From Facklamia miroungae (GTDB lineage: Bacteria; Bacillota; Bacilli; Lactobacillales; Aerococcaceae): DNA of 64,000 nt. A program made the position numbers and the translations under genes. Below are positions 18,133 to 27,311 of the stretch, one piece after another. The stretch is from the NCBI RefSeq assembly GCF_012396555.1, contig NZ_JAAXPS010000003.1, forward strand, positions 186,001 to 250,000. The letters run 5' to 3'. The notes below the pieces were generated by a model. That model was given only the letters and a program-made list of their open reading frames with translations, was not told where the DNA came from and ran no database searches. Position 1 is the first letter of the stretch. Every line of letters begins with the position of its first letter.

Positions 18133-21100
18133 ATGAATAATCGTTTGAAATTATTGAGTTCTTGTGGTCTAGCGCTCATGATGCTTTCACAAGCAAACCA
18201 AGTGGACGTCCAAGCTCAAGAGACAAAGGTCGATCAGACCCAGGCTCAGACATCGGTTCAAGCAGAAAAGTCGTTAAAAGTACAAGAGGTAGATAAGACA
18301 GCTGAGCCAATCCATACAAGTGAAGTGAAAATAACGGAGAAATTAAGCGAAACAAACGTAGTCACAACCACTAGTGAAAAAGTTGAAACTAACAAGACGG
18401 TTGAAACGACTGAAACGACTGAAACGACTGAAACGGTCGAAACGACTGAAACGACTGAAAGGATTGAAACGACTGAAGTTGTCGAAACAGCTGAAGTAGT
18501 TGAAACGACTGAAGTGAATGAAACAAATGAGGCATCTAAGCCAAGTGAAGAAAGTGAAACAACAGTAGAATCAGAAAGTGATGAGACATCAAAAGAAAAA
18601 TCTGAAAATAATACTTTAGCAGAAGAAAAAATAAAAATTATTGTACGAACAAACAATAAGGCGGCTATCGATCGCGCCAACTACCATAATGAGAAAGAAT
18701 ATCAATTAGCGGTTAAAGAAAGTGAACTTGAAGTTAAGCAAACGATTAAGGAAATTACTGAATTGCTTGCAGGTCAAGGACTCGCCTTAGAAGGAGACCA
18801 AGAATATTCTGCTTCTTTCACAGGCTTTTCAGCTTTAGCTAATCAAGCCACAATCGAACACCTTAAAAAGATGACCCAAGTATTATCAGTGGATATTTCT
18901 CATAGTTTTAAACGTCCTGATGCAGAAGCAAACATGAATAATTCAGGTCCTTTAATTGGTATGGATTTATTATCAGAGTTTCAAAGTAAATATAAGGGCG
19001 AAAACATTGTAGTTTCTGTCATTGATACAGGATTTGATCCTTATCATCGTGATTTTGTCTTAGCCGATGATGTTGAGAAGCGTTATGACGAGGCCGAGAT
19101 GAATGCTATGATTGAATCATTAGGTTTGCCAGGAAAATGGTATTCAAATAAAGTGGCTTACGGATATAATTATGCTGATAATATAGATACTTTACAGTCG
19201 AAAAATGAGCACGGAAACCACGTAGCTGGAACCATCGGAGCCAATGGAGATCCTGAAAATGGTGGTATTCGTGGTATTGCTCCTCACGTACAATTGCTGT
19301 TAATGAAAGCTTTCTCCGAAGACCAAGTCAATGCGACAGTCTATGAGGATATTTGGATGAAGGCCTTTGATGATTCTGTCAAATTAGGGGCAGATATTAT
19401 TAATATGTCACTAGGAATGTCAAGTGGCTTCAATATTATGGGGGATACCCCTATGGCCAAAGCCGTCCAAAACGCTCGTGATAAAGGAATTCTTCCGATG
19501 ATTGCAGCCGGTAATGACAGGAATGCTACATGGGGTACAGATTACACCCAATTAGGTAAAAACCCAGACAATGGCACCATGGGGTATCCAGCGAGTGTTG
19601 ATCCTTCAATGTCAGTAGCTTCATTTGATAACTTGAAAGAAATGAAACGCTATGTAGAGGCAATAGTCGATGGCAAAAGCGAATATTTTCCTGGATCATT
19701 TACTTTCCCAGAAGGAGAAAATAAAGCACCACTTCCTTTGATAGAGTTTGGTAAAGGGAATAAAGAAGATTATGAACAATATTTGAGAGAAACAAAGGAA
19801 GAAGTTGATTTTTCAGGGAAGATAGTTCTAGTTCAGCGTGGTGATGCTTCATTTAATGAGAAGTACCAATTAGCGAAAGAACATCATGCTGCTGGCTTAA
19901 TTATTTATGATAATGTTGATAGTCCCTACACAATGGAAATGACTGGTATAAAAGGTTTAGACACAAAAACACCAATAATGTTTGTTACACAGAAATCTGG
20001 TATTAAATTAAAAGATCTCGCTATAAGTAATCAGGATGCTCTCTTTAAAATTTCGAAAGAATTATATGCTTTCAATACGTTGACAGGAGGAAATTTAAGT
20101 GAGTTCTCTTCTTGGGGACCTTCTACTGACTTGTTGCTTAAACCAGATATCGCTGGACCAGGTGGTTTTATCTATAGTTTAATGAGTGATGATCGTTATC
20201 AAACCATGTCAGGAACTTCCATGGCAACGCCTCATCTATCAGGTATGGCTGCCTTAGTTATGCAGAGACTTTATGATGAAGGTATTTTAGTTCGTCATGG
20301 TAAAGAAAAAGATCCTCTTCAAGACGATTTAGCTATGTTATTCTTGATGAACACAGCTATTCCAAAACTTAACACCTTAAAAGAAGGAGCTTCTTACTTT
20401 ACCCCTATCCAACAAGGGGCTGGGTTGGCTAATATTCATAAGGCACTCGATAATTTGGTCACTGTGGTTGCCACCAATGAAACAGATACCAAAGCAGATG
20501 GTAAATTAGAACTTAAAGAGGTCAAAGACCAATTTGATGCTAGTTTTATGCTTAAAAACTACGGTAAAAACGATCAAACCTTCGAAGTATCGTATGTTCT
20601 TTTAAAAGACACCATTAATGAAGAAGGACGCTATACTGAAATCTCTGAAAAAGTTAGAGAAGAAGTATTAGGTGAAATCACGGTAAAAGCCGGTCAAACT
20701 GCCTCGATGGACCAGATTATTTCAACCATGGGCATCGACAACAACCAATATGTTCAAGGTTTCTTCTTCTTTAAACCGCTAGATTCTGAAGGAACAGACT
20801 TATCATTACCTTTCTTTGGTTTCAAGGGGGAGTGGGATAAATTACCAATTATTGATGAGATGATCGACTTTTCAGATGCCGAAAATGTTAATTTCTTGCC
20901 AATTGAATATGATAACGGCGGAGTGGATAAAACAGCCTTTGTTCGCAAAGGCTTAAAAGAAGGTTGGGATTACTTTAATGCTTGGAAAGTTAAAGATGAT
21001 AAAGTAATCTTTGTTAATAGCAATGAGAATAATAAATTTGAAAACAAGGTTACTCCTAAATTAGCCTTCCTTCGTGATGCAGTAAATGTTACCTTCCATG

Positions 21101-23112
21101 TTGAAAATGCGAAAGGTGAAAGAATAAAAGACCTCGCAATTATTAACCGGATGTTTAAAGTCGCTCGTTTATATGAAAAACCGTATCTCTTCTTACAAGA
21201 CCCTTGGGGAACAGCTTGGGATTATACCGATACCTTTGGTCAACAAGTAGATGAAGGTGAATACTACTATGTGATTGAAGCACAAATTGATGCCCCAGAC
21301 GCTGAAAGACAACGTTATGAATATAAATTTGTTCTAGATAATACTGATGCTAATTTAAAAGCAGACCGTAAAGAGAATACAGTAACCTTATCGGTTGAAG
21401 ATAATTTAGCGGGAATCTATGCTGTAGAGGTGGCGAGTGATGAAGTCTTGGTATCACGGAAAGAGATTGACAAAGTAACGAATCCTCAATTATTAAAGGA
21501 AACCTTTACAATTAATCTTGAAGAAGACCTTAAAGACAAAGACCTTAATATTTGGGTTTATGACAATGCTAGAAACGTTAAACAATATCGTTTGTTAGCA
21601 AATGGTACCTTAGAAGAAGTTAAGAAAGAAGAAGGTAAACCAGCGGAGGTACCCGAAGAAAAAGTTACCGAGGACAACAAAAAGCCTGGTGAAAAGCCAA
21701 GTAATCCAGCAGAATATATCACAGAAATTGGTCTCGATACAAGTGATCTCCCATCTATTGTCACTAACAGCCCTTGGTATTACCAACCAATTGGAAGCCA
21801 AGTAGAATTTATTGACCTCTCAGGAGAGGTTCATGATTATAAGGAAGTTCACTACATTGAGTATCGCATAACCGATGAGAAGGGTAACGTCATTGTAGAC
21901 AGTCAACCCGTTGCCTTTGAAGAAGTTGACGGACACATTCTCTTTAAAAAAGATATACCGACCGAAAAGTTAGTTGGAAATGAAGTCTACAGTGTTGAAA
22001 TAACAGCTTATGTTATGAGTCCAAATGATAAATTAGTGAAGCAACAAGTTGCCCACAGAATCAGACGGGATCACCAAGCACCGGAACTTAAAGTGAATCA
22101 AGTCTTTGGCCCAGATAAAGATCTCTTGTACTTTGAAATCGACTTTAGTGACAACATGAATTATGTGGAACTATGGGCAAACAATGACATGATCGGTCGT
22201 GTGGATAAAACTTTTGATTCTTTAACAAATCCAATCCCAGTTAATGGAAAAGTTCTTTATACAATTCCTAAATCCAAATTAGGAGAAAAATTAACCTTTA
22301 CAGTTTATGATGACTTTGGTAATCAAAGTGAGACTACTTCTATCCCGGTTCAACTAATGGAATTAAAAGAAGTTCCATATAAGGTAGTTCCTAAGTTTAA
22401 TATCAACTTGGCTGTTGATGCAGTGAAGATTGTTCAAGAGGGTAAAGAAGGCAAAGCAAATATAGATGAAAAGGGTAAACTAATTATTCTTGAAGCAGCT
22501 CAAGATCAAATCATTGAATATGGGCCAGCCGAAATACCTTTTGAAACAATAAGAAGAAAAGATTCTACTCTACTAGAAGGTGTTGAAGTAACGACTCAAG
22601 AAGGGGTAAAAGGATTAGTTAATCCACTAACTGGTGAAATCATTGTCCCAGCACAAGATAAAATTATTGAAATGGGTACAAAAGCGTACACAGGTCCAGA
22701 AAGATCAGAAGATACGGACGTAATCAATATGTCTGAATTAGACCCATATATTAACCGACTTGAGATTAAAATAGCTGATGTTGATGGATATCACCGTCCT
22801 AAAGATATATCAATCGAAGAAATTGAAGCTTTTCTTTTTAGGGTAAAAGCGACCGATCCAGCAAAAATATCTAAGCAGCAGTTTTTACTATGGAAGAATA
22901 TGTTGATTGACTATGCGAATGCGTTTATACCGATTCACGGCTCTACTCCGCAAAAGGGTGAGAGTTTCGATGGTAATCAAAACGCACAAACTTCGGTTGA
23001 AGGCGCAAGTGTCTTACCTAAAACTGGAGAAGTTAAACACAATTATTCTTTAGTAGCATCGCTTCTATCCTTCATTGGGCTAAGTACTATTGCTTACTCA
23101 AAGAAAAAATAA
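18133..23112 (+). CDS. LPxTG-anchored subtilisin-like serine protease (lactocepin / C5a-peptidase type)
   Basis: 1659 residues; a cell-wall subtilase (S8). Order: signal peptide (1-about 28); Thr/Glu repeat stalk (about 75-160); propeptide-like region; catalytic domain with Asp298 (VIDTG), His360 (EHGNHVAG), oxyanion Asn461 (IAAGND) and Ser696 (SGTSMATPH). A PA domain is inserted between Asn461 and Ser696 (about 520-640). Fn3-like and bacterial Ig-like beta domains follow to about residue 1400. The sorting signal is LPKTG at 1628-1632, then a hydrophobic helix and SKKK. All catalytic residues are intact. The architecture matches streptococcal ScpA/PrtS and lactococcal lactocepin; substrate (C5a, chemokine, casein or other) cannot be inferred. 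GAGGAGG precedes the ATG. Confidence 0.92.
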   Translation: MNNRLKLLSSCGLALMMLSQANQVDVQAQETKVDQTQAQTSVQAEKSLKVQEVDKTAEPIHTSEVKITEKLSETNVVTTTSEKVETNKTVETTETTETTETVETTETTERIETTEVVETAEVVETTEVNETNEASKPSEESETTVESESDETSKEKSENNTLAEEKIKIIVRTNNKAAIDRANYHNEKEYQLAVKESELEVKQTIKEITELLAGQGLALEGDQEYSASFTGFSALANQATIEHLKKMTQVLSVDISHSFKRPDAEANMNNSGPLIGMDLLSEFQSKYKGENIVVSVIDTGFDPYHRDFVLADDVEKRYDEAEMNAMIESLGLPGKWYSNKVAYGYNYADNIDTLQSKNEHGNHVAGTIGANGDPENGGIRGIAPHVQLLLMKAFSEDQVNATVYEDIWMKAFDDSVKLGADIINMSLGMSSGFNIMGDTPMAKAVQNARDKGILPMIAAGNDRNATWGTDYTQLGKNPDNGTMGYPASVDPSMSVASFDNLKEMKRYVEAIVDGKSEYFPGSFTFPEGENKAPLPLIEFGKGNKEDYEQYLRETKEEVDFSGKIVLVQRGDASFNEKYQLAKEHHAAGLIIYDNVDSPYTMEMTGIKGLDTKTPIMFVTQKSGIKLKDLAISNQDALFKISKELYAFNTLTGGNLSEFSSWGPSTDLLLKPDIAGPGGFIYSLMSDDRYQTMSGTSMATPHLSGMAALVMQRLYDEGILVRHGKEKDPLQDDLAMLFLMNTAIPKLNTLKEGASYFTPIQQGAGLANIHKALDNLVTVVATNETDTKADGKLELKEVKDQFDASFMLKNYGKNDQTFEVSYVLLKDTINEEGRYTEISEKVREEVLGEITVKAGQTASMDQIISTMGIDNNQYVQGFFFFKPLDSEGTDLSLPFFGFKGEWDKLPIIDEMIDFSDAENVNFLPIEYDNGGVDKTAFVRKGLKEGWDYFNAWKVKDDKVIFVNSNENNKFENKVTPKLAFLRDAVNVTFHVENAKGERIKDLAIINRMFKVARLYEKPYLFLQDPWGTAWDYTDTFGQQVDEGEYYYVIEAQIDAPDAERQRYEYKFVLDNTDANLKADRKENTVTLSVEDNLAGIYAVEVASDEVLVSRKEIDKVTNPQLLKETFTINLEEDLKDKDLNIWVYDNARNVKQYRLLANGTLEEVKKEEGKPAEVPEEKVTEDNKKPGEKPSNPAEYITEIGLDTSDLPSIVTNSPWYYQPIGSQVEFIDLSGEVHDYKEVHYIEYRITDEKGNVIVDSQPVAFEEVDGHILFKKDIPTEKLVGNEVYSVEITAYVMSPNDKLVKQQVAHRIRRDHQAPELKVNQVFGPDKDLLYFEIDFSDNMNYVELWANNDMIGRVDKTFDSLTNPIPVNGKVLYTIPKSKLGEKLTFTVYDDFGNQSETTSIPVQLMELKEVPYKVVPKFNINLAVDAVKIVQEGKEGKANIDEKGKLIILEAAQDQIIEYGPAEIPFETIRRKDSTLLEGVEVTTQEGVKGLVNPLTGEIIVPAQDKIIEMGTKAYTGPERSEDTDVINMSELDPYINRLEIKIADVDGYHRPKDISIEEIEAFLFRVKATDPAKISKQQFLLWKNMLIDYANAFIPIHGSTPQKGESFDGNQNAQTSVEGASVLPKTGEVKHNYSLVASLLSFIGLSTIAYSKKK
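18403..18471 (+). repeat. 9-bp tandem repeat encoding Thr-Thr-Glu
   Basis: Units of GAAACGACT, some degenerate (GAAACGGTC, GAAAGGATT), repeat in frame within the stalk region of the protease gene. The unit length of 9 keeps the reading frame whatever the copy number. Confidence 0.85.
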
Positions 23113-23130
23113 AACGTAAAAAATAATACT

Positions 23131-23168
23131 TTCTCTCTTCCAATTATTATTTGGGGGAGAGAATTTTA
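23131..23168 (+). terminator. Terminator after the protease gene
   Basis: TTCTCTCTTCC (23131-23141) pairs with GGGGGAGAGAA (23153-23163), 11 bp with two G-U pairs, then TTTTAT. Confidence 0.65.
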
Positions 23169-23249
23169 TCTTTAATGAACTGGTCATTAATCTTTATAAT
23201 AAATAGCAAAAACCTTATAATAATAAAGAAGATAGAAAGGAGTGGAAGA

Positions 23250-24026
23250 TTGCCACGATATGTAGCTAAAGTTCAATACGATGGTAGTCGTTATCACGGC
23301 TATCAAATCCAAAAAAATGGCACCTCCATTCAAGAGCGAATTGAGCATGCGCTCCTCTTGATCGCTAAAAGAAGTCCAAATAATCCGATTAAAATAGTTG
23401 GTTCTGGAAGAACTGATGCGGGGGTGCATGCCCTTGGACAGGTCATTCATTTTGATTTTCCAGCTTCAATTCCAGCAACTAATCTATTACGTGCCCTTAA
23501 TTCGATTCTTGCCAAAGATATCCGAATTGTTCAATGCAAGCAAATAGAATCCGATTTCCACGCACGTTATGATGCGATTGGCAAATCTTATCGCTACCGA
23601 GTAGATATTCAACGATTTCCTGATCCTTTTAAGCGTCAGTTCACGACTCACCATGGTTATCCTTTTAAAATTGAAAGAATTCAAGCAGGCTTAGCATATT
23701 TGAAAGGTGAACATGATTTCACTAGTTTTTGTTCCACAAAAACAGATAAACAGAACAAGGTGAGAAATTTATATCAAATCGAAGCAAATATAGACAGTCA
23801 CAATCAAGAATTAGTCTTTGATTTCAGGGGTAACGGCTTTTTATATAATATGATTCGGATTATAGTTGGCACTTCGCTCCAAATTGGGGACGGTCTCAAG
23901 CAGCCTGAAGAAATGCAGCGTTTGTTACAAGTTAAGGATCGAAATCAAGCAGGTCCGACAGCTCCCCCTCAAGGGCTCTATTTGATGCATGTCGAATATA
24001 AGGAGGATCCATTTGATTCAGAATAG
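23250..24026 (+). CDS. truA: tRNA pseudouridine(38-40) synthase TruA
   Basis: 258 residues; makes pseudouridine at positions 38-40 of the tRNA anticodon arm. The catalytic aspartate is Asp56 in GSGRTDAGVHALGQ; further motifs are ARYDAIGKSYRYR and FRGNGFLYNMIRIIVG. The start chosen is TTG at 23250, behind AAAGGAG with 7-nt spacing, giving the family N-terminus PRYVAKVQYDGS. The frame stays open upstream to 23151, but that adds 33 hydrophobic residues without family support. It overlaps the following GNAT gene by 14 nt. Confidence 0.93.
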   Translation: MPRYVAKVQYDGSRYHGYQIQKNGTSIQERIEHALLLIAKRSPNNPIKIVGSGRTDAGVHALGQVIHFDFPASIPATNLLRALNSILAKDIRIVQCKQIESDFHARYDAIGKSYRYRVDIQRFPDPFKRQFTTHHGYPFKIERIQAGLAYLKGEHDFTSFCSTKTDKQNKVRNLYQIEANIDSHNQELVFDFRGNGFLYNMIRIIVGTSLQIGDGLKQPEEMQRLLQVKDRNQAGPTAPPQGLYLMHVEYKEDPFDSE

Positions 24027-24546
24027 AAAAGAAAACCTGTGGAGAATACGTCGAGTTGAAAGTAGGGATATTGAAAAACTCCAGCCCTTATATGATGAAG
24101 CGCGAGCCTTTCAATTATCCACTGGCAACCTGAGCCAATGGGAAGACGGTTATCCCGGAAGACAAGTCATTTTACAAGATTTTAAAGCGGGCTATTCTTA
24201 TTTGTTGGAAGATATAGCTAACGGAGACTTACTAGCTGTTATGGCCTTAATCCCCGGTGCAGATCCCACTTACAGTGAAATTCAAGGTCAATGGTTGAAT
24301 GAAAAGAACTATGTCACTATTCATCGATTAGCTGCTCGGCCATCAATCAAAGGGGGCGGTCAAGAACTGTTAAAATGGGCAATGGCTAACTATGCAAACA
24401 TTCGGATTGATACGCACAACGCCAATCAACCCATGAAGCATGTATTAATGAAATTGGGTTTTCAATATTGTGGGGTAATCAAATTATTGAATGGTGATCC
24501 GAGAGATGCCTATCAATACTATCGAAAGAAGGAGATTGAATGTTAA
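24013..24546 (+). CDS. GNAT-family N-acetyltransferase
   Basis: 177 residues. The fold pattern is GNAT-like: IRRVESRDIEKLQPLYDEA at the start, then YVTIHRLAARPSIKGGGQELLKWA as a loose acetyl-CoA binding motif, and DTHNANQPMKHVLMKLGFQYCG at the end. The start is TTG at 24013, 6 nt after AAGGAGG, inside truA; a GTG/ATG further upstream lacks a ribosome site. Its last 7 bases overlap the next gene. The substrate is unknown. Confidence 0.85.
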   Translation: MIQNRKENLWRIRRVESRDIEKLQPLYDEARAFQLSTGNLSQWEDGYPGRQVILQDFKAGYSYLLEDIANGDLLAVMALIPGADPTYSEIQGQWLNEKNYVTIHRLAARPSIKGGGQELLKWAMANYANIRIDTHNANQPMKHVLMKLGFQYCGVIKLLNGDPRDAYQYYRKKEIEC

Positions 24547-26006
24547 AGGATTTTGATTTTAAAAATACAGATAAAAGATTTGAACAATTTCAACGGTCTG
24601 AACTCGGTGAACGGCTTGATCAATTACAACGCACTGTTCAAGGACTTAAGATACCTGTCTTGATCTTAGTAGATGGGTGGGAATCCTCAGAAAAAGGCTA
24701 TGTGATTAATGATTTAACGCGCGAACTGGACCCAAGATATGTTCGGGTAGAAGTATTTGATAAAGCCAAAGAAAGCGAAAAGCTTCACCCATCAGTTTGG
24801 CGATTTTGGCAAAAACTCCCATCCAACCAAGAAATCGTGGTCTATGATCGGTCCTTCTATTATCAAGTATTTAACCACGATCAAAAAAGTGATAAAAAAT
24901 TAGCCCAAAGGGTTCAAGAATTAAGAGAATTAGATGCGACATTAATTAACAATGGTACAATTGTCATCAAATTGTTTTTAAATGTTTCTAAAAAAACACA
25001 AAAAGAGCGAATAAAAGAATTAGAAAAATCAGTTGAAGGTAAACGCTTATTATCAAAAGAAGATTATGAGCAAAATGAAAACTATAAAGAACATCAAGAA
25101 TGGTTTTCAAAAGTGCTAACTCAAACCAATCAGAAATTATCGCCATGGCATATAATAGACGCAGAAGATCAAAAATACGCTTCAAAAATGGCTTTAGGTA
25201 TCGTGATTGACGAAATCCATCGAGGAATTGAACGCATTGTTCAATGGCGTACGCGCGAAGAAGCAATTCAACGTGACCGTCAAACAACCTATCAAGTCCT
25301 TGACCAATTTGATTTAAACAAAAGCTTGTCGGAAGATGACTATCATGAACAATTGGATGATTTACAAGATAAGGCAGCAAAGTTAGTCTATCAATGTTAT
25401 AACAAAAAAATTCCGATTGTATTAGCCTTTGAAGGAATGGACGCAGCGGGTAAGGGAGGAGCAATTAAACGATTGACACGGCATATCGACCCGCGTTCAT
25501 ACAAGATTTTCGGGATTAATGCACCGGATGAAGTTGAAAAGAATTTCCACTATTTATGGCGTTTTCAAAAGGAAATGCCGGAAGATGGGCAGATGGTTAT
25601 ATTTGACCGATCTTGGTATGGTCGTGTTTTAGTCGAAAGAATTGAACATTTCACACCTGAAAGAGATTGGGAACGAGCCTATGAAGAGATCAACCAGATG
25701 GAAAGAACCTTGTATGATCATGGCACGGCAGTGATGAAATTCTTCCTGTATATTGATAGCCAAGAACAAGCTAAACGCTTTGAAGACCGAATGGAAGATC
25801 CAGATAAGAATTATAAAATTACAGATGAGGATTGGCGTAACCGAGAAAAAATGCCTCAATATCTTGAGGCTATGAATGAAATGCTCGTGAGAACAGATAC
25901 AGACTATGCTCCATGGTATATTATCGCAAGTAATGATAAACGCTACGCTCGGATACAGGTCTTAAAACATTTTATAGCTCATCTTGAAAAATTCATAGAT
26001 AAATAA
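24540..26006 (+). CDS. Polyphosphate:AMP phosphotransferase (two PPK2 domains)
   Basis: 488 residues with two tandem PPK2 domains, the architecture of PAP enzymes that phosphorylate AMP to ADP from polyphosphate. The C-terminal domain is canonical: Walker A GMDAAGKGG (299-307) and Walker B FDRSWYGR (355-362). The N-terminal domain is divergent: DGWESSEKG (45-53) and YDRSFYY (102-108), probably structural. GGAG precedes the ATG, and the gene overlaps the GNAT gene by 7 nt, so truA, GNAT and this gene form one operon. PPK1 and PPX are encoded 13-17 kb away. A single-domain nucleotide preference cannot be read from the sequence. Confidence 0.9.
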   Translation: MLKDFDFKNTDKRFEQFQRSELGERLDQLQRTVQGLKIPVLILVDGWESSEKGYVINDLTRELDPRYVRVEVFDKAKESEKLHPSVWRFWQKLPSNQEIVVYDRSFYYQVFNHDQKSDKKLAQRVQELRELDATLINNGTIVIKLFLNVSKKTQKERIKELEKSVEGKRLLSKEDYEQNENYKEHQEWFSKVLTQTNQKLSPWHIIDAEDQKYASKMALGIVIDEIHRGIERIVQWRTREEAIQRDRQTTYQVLDQFDLNKSLSEDDYHEQLDDLQDKAAKLVYQCYNKKIPIVLAFEGMDAAGKGGAIKRLTRHIDPRSYKIFGINAPDEVEKNFHYLWRFQKEMPEDGQMVIFDRSWYGRVLVERIEHFTPERDWERAYEEINQMERTLYDHGTAVMKFFLYIDSQEQAKRFEDRMEDPDKNYKITDEDWRNREKMPQYLEAMNEMLVRTDTDYAPWYIIASNDKRYARIQVLKHFIAHLEKFIDK

Positions 26007-26008
26007 GA

Positions 26009-26038
26009 AAAGCAGCCTTTTTCATAAGGCTGCTTTTT
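26009..26038. terminator. Bidirectional terminator
   Basis: AAAGCAGCCTT (26009-26019) pairs with AAGGCTGCTTT (26026-26036) with T runs on the plus strand and A residues before it. It lies between the convergent PAP and TrhP2-type genes. Confidence 0.85.
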
Positions 26039-26057
26039 GGATATAAAAATTTAAAAG

Positions 26058-27302
26058 TTATTTAAGATGCTTTCGAAGCATATCATGTTTAGCAACAGGT
26101 TGGCTTACTTTCATAGTCACGATTTGCATGGCGTGAGGAGCCACCTCAATTTCTTCGCCGGTATCATCCCACATTTTATCTAGAATTTCTTGATGATTCC
26201 TCATGCCAGGACCATAAAATTCAATCGTTTCGCCAACTTTAAAATTATTCCGTTGTTGAACAGTAGCAATAGCCGTATCTGGGTCATAGTCAAGCACCTC
26301 TCCGATGAAAGAATATTCTGGACGACGGCGTCTTTTACCAAATAATTGTTCCTTTTCGCTAGGCTCATCATAGTAAAAGCCGGTTGAAAGTTCACGCTGA
26401 GCAATTTTCCATAGTTCGTCAGACCATTCTTGCTTAATCTGATAATGTTCGGGATCTTCTAGGAAGCTATCGATTGCTTTGCGATAAACATTTACAACGG
26501 TTGAGATATAGTGAATGGATTTCATTCGACCCTCAATTTTTAAAGAATCAATACCTGCTTCAATAATTTCTGGGATATAATCTAACATACCCATGTCAAC
26601 TGCGGACATAGAGAAAGGCTCTTTGATTCCTGGTTCGCCAGCGCCTACCATAATCTTTTGTTCTAGGCTAGGTAGCTCAAATAACCCATAATGCCAGCGA
26701 CACGATTGACAACAACCTCCACGGTTAGCATCTCGATTAGCCATATGATTGGAAAGGGTGCAACGTCCGGAATAGGAAATACACATAGCTCCGTGGATAA
26801 AAGCCTCAATTTCAATACTGGTATTCGCACGAATTTCTTTAATTTCTTGCATGGAGACTTCGCGTCCAAGCACACAACGTGTTAGACCTGCTTCTTGCCA
26901 AAAGTTTAAGGTTTCATAATTAACCGCCGATTGTTGGGTAGAAAGGTGAATATCTAGACCGGGTGCCTCACTCGCACAGATCTGCATCAGCGCAGGATCC
27001 GATACAATAACAGCATCGATACCCAGATCACGTACTTGACGGAAAAAGTCACCGGCCCCTTTTTCATCATTTTGGTGGGTGATCATATTTGCAGCCACAT
27101 AAACCTTGGCATTGCGTTCATGAGCAAAGGCTACACCTTCAGCCATGTCTTCAAAAGAAAAATTCCCCGCTCGCTTACGGAGACCATAGTCATTTCCACC
27201 AATATATACAGCATCTGCTCCATAATGAATGGCTGTTTTTAATTTTTCAAGGGTACCCGCAGGCGCCAGTAATTCTGGTTTTTTATAAATTGTTTTAGTC
27301 AT
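26058..27302 (-). CDS. U32 family protein, TrhP2/YrrO-type tRNA hydroxylation protein
   Basis: 414 residues. The U32 signature is EAFIHGAMCISYSGRC (residues 166-181); cysteines 174, 181, 197 or 198, and 201 are candidates for the iron-sulfur ligands known in this family. In Bacillus subtilis the paralogue pair YrrN/YrrO (TrhP1/TrhP2) takes part in prephenate-dependent hydroxylation of wobble uridine 34 in tRNA. Family annotation as a collagenase-like peptidase is historical. AGGAGG lies 7 nt before the ATG; it follows the shorter paralogue by 9 nt. Confidence 0.85.
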   Translation of the reverse strand: MTKTIYKKPELLAPAGTLEKLKTAIHYGADAVYIGGNDYGLRKRAGNFSFEDMAEGVAFAHERNAKVYVAANMITHQNDEKGAGDFFRQVRDLGIDAVIVSDPALMQICASEAPGLDIHLSTQQSAVNYETLNFWQEAGLTRCVLGREVSMQEIKEIRANTSIEIEAFIHGAMCISYSGRCTLSNHMANRDANRGGCCQSCRWHYGLFELPSLEQKIMVGAGEPGIKEPFSMSAVDMGMLDYIPEIIEAGIDSLKIEGRMKSIHYISTVVNVYRKAIDSFLEDPEHYQIKQEWSDELWKIAQRELSTGFYYDEPSEKEQLFGKRRRRPEYSFIGEVLDYDPDTAIATVQQRNNFKVGETIEFYGPGMRNHQEILDKMWDDTGEEIEVAPHAMQIVTMKVSQPVAKHDMLRKHLK

Positions 27303-27311
27303 GAGATCCTC

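Noticed and set aside
18403..18480. Tandem repeats considered as a CRISPR array
   Set aside because: The unit is 9 bp without spacers and lies inside a coding frame; no cas genes exist in the window.
18258..18680. Minus-strand Ser/Val-rich open frame of 140 codons
   Set aside because: It mirrors the Thr-Glu repeat of the protease gene; the repeat has no stop codons in the reverse frame. No start signal is present.
24988..25464. Minus-strand open frame of 158 codons inside the PAP gene
   Set aside because: It is antisense to a well-supported PPK2-type gene and has no recognisable protein features beyond hydrophobic composition from codon bias.
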